Positions 59,506 through 64,000 of a DNA stretch of 64,000 bases are shown piece by piece; the first letter of the stretch is position 1; the number at the start of each line of letters is the position of its first letter. The stretch is from an uncultured Eubacterium sp. (lineage in GTDB: Bacteria > Bacillota > Clostridia > Lachnospirales > Lachnospiraceae): NCBI GenBank assembly GCA_948579355.1, contig CAPAOV010000002.1, positions 111,728 to 175,727 of the forward strand, written 5' to 3'. Below the pieces are notes generated by a model. The model was given only the letters and a program-made list of their open reading frames with translations, was not told where the DNA came from and ran no database searches. The position numbers were made by a program, and so were the translations under genes.

Positions 59506-62500
59506 TCATTCTTTTATCTGCAATAATTCCAAAACCTTATGTCTGGTTACCAATACTGCCGTTGTCAGTACCCCGCAGAGACAACCGGTAAAAAGCAGTA
59601 TATAACAAAACACAAGTGTCTGCATACTTCTCTCAAAAAACTCCGGACTGTACAGAGAAAGTCCGACTGTTACCGAAATTAGCCCGACTATACAGAGAAA
59701 CATTTGCTCCAATGTCAGCATACATCGGACACGCTTTTTTGTGACTCCGAGTATGCGCAGTAAGGAGGCTTCCTTTGCCGACTGCAGAATCACCAGCACC
59801 TGTCCCGTCAGAGCAATGAGCAGCGCAGCCGCTACGGCAATCGGAAACAGTTCTTCCAGCAAAGTGCGGATTCGTACAATATCCTCAAGCGCCTCCGAAT
59901 CAATATAGAATGATGCTTTGGGCGCATATTTCGTATTGGTATTTTTCAGGTTTGTCAAAAGGCGGTTCATTTCATCAAGCTCCCTGTTGTCCACCAATTT
60001 GCACTCGCAGTAGCCAAATGGGAACGGCTGGCCGTACACATCTTCCACCGGACCATTGATTCCCGCAAAGATACTTGTATTGACAGTATCATCAGCAGAC
60101 TTTATAATCCCTATGACTTTGTACATTACCGCCTCTTTTTGTTCTGCCGCTGACAGTTTCTTCCCTTTGTACACTCCACTGAGGGCAGCATATCGGGAAA
60201 CCGACAACAATGCGACTTTTTCCCCCTGACTGATTCCGAGTATTTCTGCCATTTTCTCGCCAAGTATACAGACTGGTTCATCAGCACTGAGTGCTGAGAG
60301 GTCATATCCGTCATCATAATCTGCCGTGTATTGAATATGTTCTCCTGTCAGATAGCGGTTAAGGTCATTCGTAATGAGCATACGGGTACTCGAATCCAGA
60401 CCGTTTGTCCGCACGTCGAAATTATTGTAACAATAAACGTCTTCCAGCAGTTCGGATTCTTTTATCTGCGCTATGTTTGAAGAGGCAAAATCCAAAGCGG
60501 TAGCTTTTACATTGATCTCATGAAACGCATCCTTATAGGTGAGCATTGCCAGCACAAGCATACTGACTCCGGATGCGAGCACGATTGTAAGTACAAGCGA
60601 CACAGCCGATTTCCAGCCGCTGCGCCAAATATGGCGCAAGACATAAGAAAACACATGCTGCAGCGCATTATATTTTTTGCGGGAAGATAATTTTACTTCC
60701 GGAATTTTTACCGGTGCATATGTTACCGGCACTGGTTCCTGACTGTTTTCCTCCAATAGTGCTTCCGCACCTGAATTTTTCCGTGATGTGTGCCCCTGCA
60801 GTAAATCCATCGGCGGGATTTTCTTCATTCTGTGCATAAATAATAAGGTAACGGATGAAACGAAAAGGAGCTCACATAACAGACAGATAACAATAACACC
60901 GACAGGAAGCATCGTATTGGGAATATAATTATCAATTGCACCGTCCGCCATAGCTTTCAGAGACTTTGCGGCTTTCTGCGACGTATAGAAAAGCCCTGCT
61001 ATCCCTCCGGCGGGAATTGCCACCGCGGCAAGCATGGCAAGCGGTACAATAAGCGAACCTCCCGCTTTCCTGCCGGGAACACCCAAGGCACGCATAATGG
61101 CATACGCTTCCTTATTACGGCCGACATACAGATATATCGCCAACAGCAGCGCCAATACTGCTCCCAGCACATACAACACCGTAGTCAGAAGCGAGACAAC
61201 CGTTCCTGTCTCAAAACTGCCTTTTACACCATGCCATCCCCCATCCGAAAAGCGCAAAGCCACACCCATCCTGGCTGCAAGCATTTCCGCCTTTTCCCTG
61301 AACGCCTCTATATCGCGGGCATCCTCTACATAGACGCTAAATTCCCCGATGGACGGCTCATAATCAGAGGGCACTTCAACTGGCAGAAGTGACGACGGCA
61401 CAAATATCGTACTTGACGAGTAGCTCCAGTCAGATTCTGACACCCGCGCACCTAAATCATCGATAAAGCGGTATGTACCTGCAATTTCAACTTCCGCTTC
61501 ATCAACAAACTTTGAGACACGCTCTAAATCCCCCCTTGCTTTTGCCCCTTCCAAAGGATGCTGTGAAAATAATCTGTCGCCAAGCCTTACCTTGATTTTA
61601 TCCCCGACTGACAGGCCATGAAATTCCAGAAAAGACTCGCTCACCACACATGCATCCGTATCTTCAGCAATCAAAGGACGCCCCTCTGTCATAACCATTT
61701 TACGCTCATTAAAGCGTGGGATGGAGCGCATGTCCGATGTATATACAATATCACAAATATTGTTATCCTGATTAATCGCATTAATCAATTGTTTATAATA
61801 TGAAAATTTGGCCGTGTCAAGATAATTTTCACCGACACCATCCAGAACACGAATCATCGTTTCGTCATAACCATCCGTGAAAAGCGTTTTTTCTTCGCTC
61901 CAATACCTCCCTCTGACAAGCACTCTGCTCCCCTTTTTCAATTTCTTCCAAAAGCTCTCAGGGTATGCGTTCCCTTTGCCGTCAGCAAAATCCTCCACCC
62001 CCATATGTTCTATTTTAACCGTATTTCCAAAGGAACGGCCGTATTCACTGGCAAGCACTTTGACATTATCAAACGACAGATACAGCAGACTCTGACTCTT
62101 TTTATATCCCTCATAAGTTCCTTCCAGCACAAAATAGTCCATGCTGTACTCTCCGAAGCTTTCGTCCATCATGCGTTTACAGTCCTCCACAATTCCGGCT
62201 GTCATATATCTTTTGTCCGTATGAGTCACACCTGAAAGCGACGTAAATTCTGCAAGCTCCTCTGCCGTCGGCCAAGATTTATTCCCCACTTCATTGACAG
62301 AGGAGTAATATATCCCCTTGTCTTCCCAATCCACACGCATTTCCGGCAGGGTATTGTCAAGTGCCGCCACTCCGTGGTAGAAACTCTCGGCACGTGCCGC
62401 TTCCCTGCCCGTAATAGCATAATCCGTAATGCGCAAAAACAATGTAAAGGAAGCCGCAGTAATCAAAAAGAGCGTCAAAATTGCTTTAACCGGAGAACGA

Positions 62501-62532
62501 AAGATTGTTTTCAGAATTAGAGATATTCTCAT
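59506..62532 (-). CDS. FtsX/MacB-type ABC transporter permease, double-length
   Basis: A 1008 aa permease containing two FtsX units in one chain. TM1 near 13-35, a large extracellular domain (about 36-440), TMs near 450-475, 495-525 and 560-585. Then a second unit begins at about 640 (FSYVLRHIWRSGWKSAVSLVLTIVLASGVSMLVLAML), has an extracellular part to about 890 and three final TMs. The cytoplasmic loop between (about 585-640) contains HRMKKIPPMDLLQG. Partner of the ATPase encoded 34 bases downstream. Substrate unknown; RBS is weak and the start is 3 bases after the GNAT gene. Confidence 0.92.
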   Translation of the reverse strand: MRISLILKTIFRSPVKAILTLFLITAASFTLFLRITDYAITGREAARAESFYHGVAALDNTLPEMRVDWEDKGIYYSSVNEVGNKSWPTAEELAEFTSLSGVTHTDKRYMTAGIVEDCKRMMDESFGEYSMDYFVLEGTYEGYKKSQSLLYLSFDNVKVLASEYGRSFGNTVKIEHMGVEDFADGKGNAYPESFWKKLKKGSRVLVRGRYWSEEKTLFTDGYDETMIRVLDGVGENYLDTAKFSYYKQLINAINQDNNICDIVYTSDMRSIPRFNERKMVMTEGRPLIAEDTDACVVSESFLEFHGLSVGDKIKVRLGDRLFSQHPLEGAKARGDLERVSKFVDEAEVEIAGTYRFIDDLGARVSESDWSYSSSTIFVPSSLLPVEVPSDYEPSIGEFSVYVEDARDIEAFREKAEMLAARMGVALRFSDGGWHGVKGSFETGTVVSLLTTVLYVLGAVLALLLAIYLYVGRNKEAYAIMRALGVPGRKAGGSLIVPLAMLAAVAIPAGGIAGLFYTSQKAAKSLKAMADGAIDNYIPNTMLPVGVIVICLLCELLFVSSVTLLFMHRMKKIPPMDLLQGHTSRKNSGAEALLEENSQEPVPVTYAPVKIPEVKLSSRKKYNALQHVFSYVLRHIWRSGWKSAVSLVLTIVLASGVSMLVLAMLTYKDAFHEINVKATALDFASSNIAQIKESELLEDVYCYNNFDVRTNGLDSSTRMLITNDLNRYLTGEHIQYTADYDDGYDLSALSADEPVCILGEKMAEILGISQGEKVALLSVSRYAALSGVYKGKKLSAAEQKEAVMYKVIGIIKSADDTVNTSIFAGINGPVEDVYGQPFPFGYCECKLVDNRELDEMNRLLTNLKNTNTKYAPKASFYIDSEALEDIVRIRTLLEELFPIAVAAALLIALTGQVLVILQSAKEASLLRILGVTKKRVRCMLTLEQMFLCIVGLISVTVGLSLYSPEFFERSMQTLVFCYILLFTGCLCGVLTTAVLVTRHKVLELLQIKE

Positions 62533-62535
62533 ATT

Positions 62536-63090
62536 TTACTCCCCCTTTTCATTTTCCACCTTTTTAGACAGATATAAAACCAAATCATCATCATTGCAGC
62601 AAGTCGTATATGGCGGACAAACCCTGTCATTGTACCAGACGCCTGTACCGTCCGGCACATATCCCCGCTTCACATACATTCTCTGTGCACTCCCATATCC
62701 CTCGTGTAAACCTACGCCAAGACAAATCGTATCGGAGTATTGGGAGGCTATCTGCTCGGCAACATCCATCAGCTTGCTGCCAATCCCCTTTTTCTGATAT
62801 TTCTCTAATACACCAAAATCGACAATTTCCGTATACCCCTGTTGGGCAAACGCTCCCGTTTCAGAATCAGGATACAGATTTATATATCCCGCCACTCTGC
62901 CATCCTGCTCGGCCACAAGTGCAATCGACTTTCCTTCGGACTGATGCCGCAATCTCATTTCATACTTTTCGATACTTGCCTGCCACCCCTGAGCAATTTC
63001 TTCATCTGTAATCGCTTGGGCGTCGCTCTGCTTCATATTGCGTATCAGAATATTCTCATCTTGATAATAAATGGTATTTTTAACATCCAT
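62536..63090 (-). CDS. GNAT family N-acetyltransferase
   Basis: About 184 aa. Acetyl-CoA binding motif A is QKKGIGSKLMDVAEQIA in a typical GNAT context (VDFGVLEKYQKKGIGSKL). The C-terminal part has YVKRGYVPDGTGVWYND. The substrate is unknown. ATG at 63090 follows GGAGGGCGG, which lies in the last codons of the methyltransferase gene; the longer frame is an artefact of that overlap. It is 3 bases upstream of the permease gene. Confidence 0.9.
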   Translation of the reverse strand: MDVKNTIYYQDENILIRNMKQSDAQAITDEEIAQGWQASIEKYEMRLRHQSEGKSIALVAEQDGRVAGYINLYPDSETGAFAQQGYTEIVDFGVLEKYQKKGIGSKLMDVAEQIASQYSDTICLGVGLHEGYGSAQRMYVKRGYVPDGTGVWYNDRVCPPYTTCCNDDDLVLYLSKKVENEKGE

Positions 63091-63092
63091 TT

Positions 63093-63920
63093 TTACCGCC
63101 CTCCTTTTACACAACATACCGTAAACCACTGTGGAAGAGCTGAAAGTGGATTTTTCTTTCTATCATAATAGGAATCAATCTCTTCTTGTGACATCTTCTT
63201 TCTCTCTTCTTCATAAAACCAAAAATGCCCCTTATCCCTTTCATCATGCATTTCCTCTAATCTGCAAATCATAAGTCCGGAATCACAAATGGCATTTAAA
63301 ATATCCTGTAAGCGCCAATGATAGGTGATTCCATCTTCCAGCGGTCCTGTCATCTCGTAATCTTTCAATACAACCACTTCTTTTTCTTTTGGCTTCCCAT
63401 CCTCATATGCAAATGGTCTGGAAAACGGATGTATTTCATAATTTATGTAAAAGCCATCCTTTTTTAAGACTCGTGCAATATTTTTATACATTTCGGGTAA
63501 TTGATTAATCCACACATGCACGCCCTCTGATGTGTAAACTAAATCATATTCCTCAGAACCTATGTCTGACAATTTCATCGTATCCTGCACACAAAATTGT
63601 ATGTTTAAATTATTTCTGTCTGCAATTTCTTTTGCATATTGTAACTGTTTTTCACAAATATCACAAGAAACCACATCAGCCCCTAATGCAGCAAAAGCAA
63701 ATACCGCCCGATTATCACCACTGGATGGTATGAGTATTTTTTTGTTTTTAAAACAAGGGATTGAGGAACAAAGTACTTCCCATGTTTTTTTATGAAAAGC
63801 CTTCTGGGGAGATTGTAATATCTCTCTTATCACATCTTCTTTACGATAACTCATATACCAGTCAGAATCAGCAATATCAAGCCATTCCTCCCTTACCCTT
63901 GTTATATGCGTATCATTCAT
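63093..63920 (-). CDS. Class I SAM-dependent methyltransferase
   Basis: About 275 aa from the ATG at 63920. The SAM-binding fold shows ILIPSSGDNRAVFAFAALGADVVSCDI (motif I, with PSSGDNR rather than the more usual GxGxG) and YDLVYTSEGVHVWI. The C-terminal part is DKGHFWFYEEERKKMSQEEIDSYYDRKKN. The frame remains open past the window edge (KETWREAFTAWEAHRK), so the protein may start further right. AGGAAA lies immediately before this ATG; the better GGGAGG site is about 13 bases away. Substrate unknown. Confidence 0.82.
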   Translation of the reverse strand: MNDTHITRVREEWLDIADSDWYMSYRKEDVIREILQSPQKAFHKKTWEVLCSSIPCFKNKKILIPSSGDNRAVFAFAALGADVVSCDICEKQLQYAKEIADRNNLNIQFCVQDTMKLSDIGSEEYDLVYTSEGVHVWINQLPEMYKNIARVLKKDGFYINYEIHPFSRPFAYEDGKPKEKEVVVLKDYEMTGPLEDGITYHWRLQDILNAICDSGLMICRLEEMHDERDKGHFWFYEEERKKMSQEEIDSYYDRKKNPLSALPQWFTVCCVKGGR

Positions 63921-64000
63921 TTTCCTATGTGCCTCCCACGCTGTAAAAGCCTCCCGCCATGTTTCTTTTGCAAAAGGTCTTCTGTCGTCACCAATTTTAT

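Overview
The window is chromosomal DNA from a low-to-mid GC, Gram-positive, probably spore-forming member of the Clostridia; a Lachnospiraceae-like species fits best. The reasons are the Firmicutes gene neighbourhoods (yicC-remA-gmk-rpoZ; yggS-sepF-ylmH-divIVA-lspA-rluD; radC-mreBCD-pbp2-minCDE-rodA-mgsA; mutS-mutL-miaA; rplU-prp-rpmA-obgE-yhbY-nadD-rsfS; rpsU-yqfC-yqfD-phoH-ybeY), the sporulation genes yqfC and yqfD, strong AGGAGG-type ribosome binding sites, and secreted proteins with Pro/Thr-rich linkers. Almost everything is housekeeping. I saw no rRNA, tRNA, CRISPR array, prophage or transposase, and no gene-free stretch longer than about 300 bases.

Layout. 1-10.2 kb: an acidic protein cut by the left edge, a NifS-type cysteine desulfurase, a convergent hisJ-like/rqcH pair, the yicC-remA-gmk-lepB-rpoZ operon, an SOS-controlled YneA-like LysM protein and a large cell-wall amidase. 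10.2-12.3 kb: a solitary XerS-like tyrosine recombinase and a BlaI-type repressor operon with a tiny membrane protein. 12.4-18.2 kb: the division cluster, with an HlyD-like membrane protein at its head. 18.3-28 kb: DUF378, methylglyoxal synthase, then the elongation and Min system cluster. 28-36.4 kb: YnbB-like lyase, miaA, mutL, mutS, an SH3 protein with a Thr-Pro-Lys/Glu repeat tail, and lexA. 36.5-46.6 kb: the ribosome assembly cluster (rsfS, fused nadD-yqeK, yhbY, obgE, rpmA, prp, rplU), a chemoreceptor gene placed between rplU and rng, and the two radical-SAM genes. 46.7-53.8 kb: a zinc-ribbon membrane protein, lipid-linked glycan flippase, DUF3048 protein, ybeY, phoH, yqfD, yqfC, rpsU. 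53.9-64 kb: azlCD split by a block of hairpins, an S66 peptidase, a thioesterase, and a tight set of methyltransferase, acetyltransferase, MacB-type ABC exporter and secreted CotH protein.

How the genes work together. Cell shape and division dominate: MreBCD, RodA and PBP2 for elongation; MinCDE, SepF, DivIVA and YlmH for septum placement; LspA, LepB and the amidase for envelope maturation. A second theme is genome integrity: LexA, MutSL, RadC and a LexA-box-controlled division inhibitor. A third is ribosome biogenesis: L21, L27 with its maturation protease Prp, ObgE, YhbY, RsfS, YbeY, S21, RluD and RqcH. The less ordinary loci are the orphan BlaI operon, the azlC/azlD hairpin block, the CotH exporter operon and the apparent non-ATG start of yqfD.
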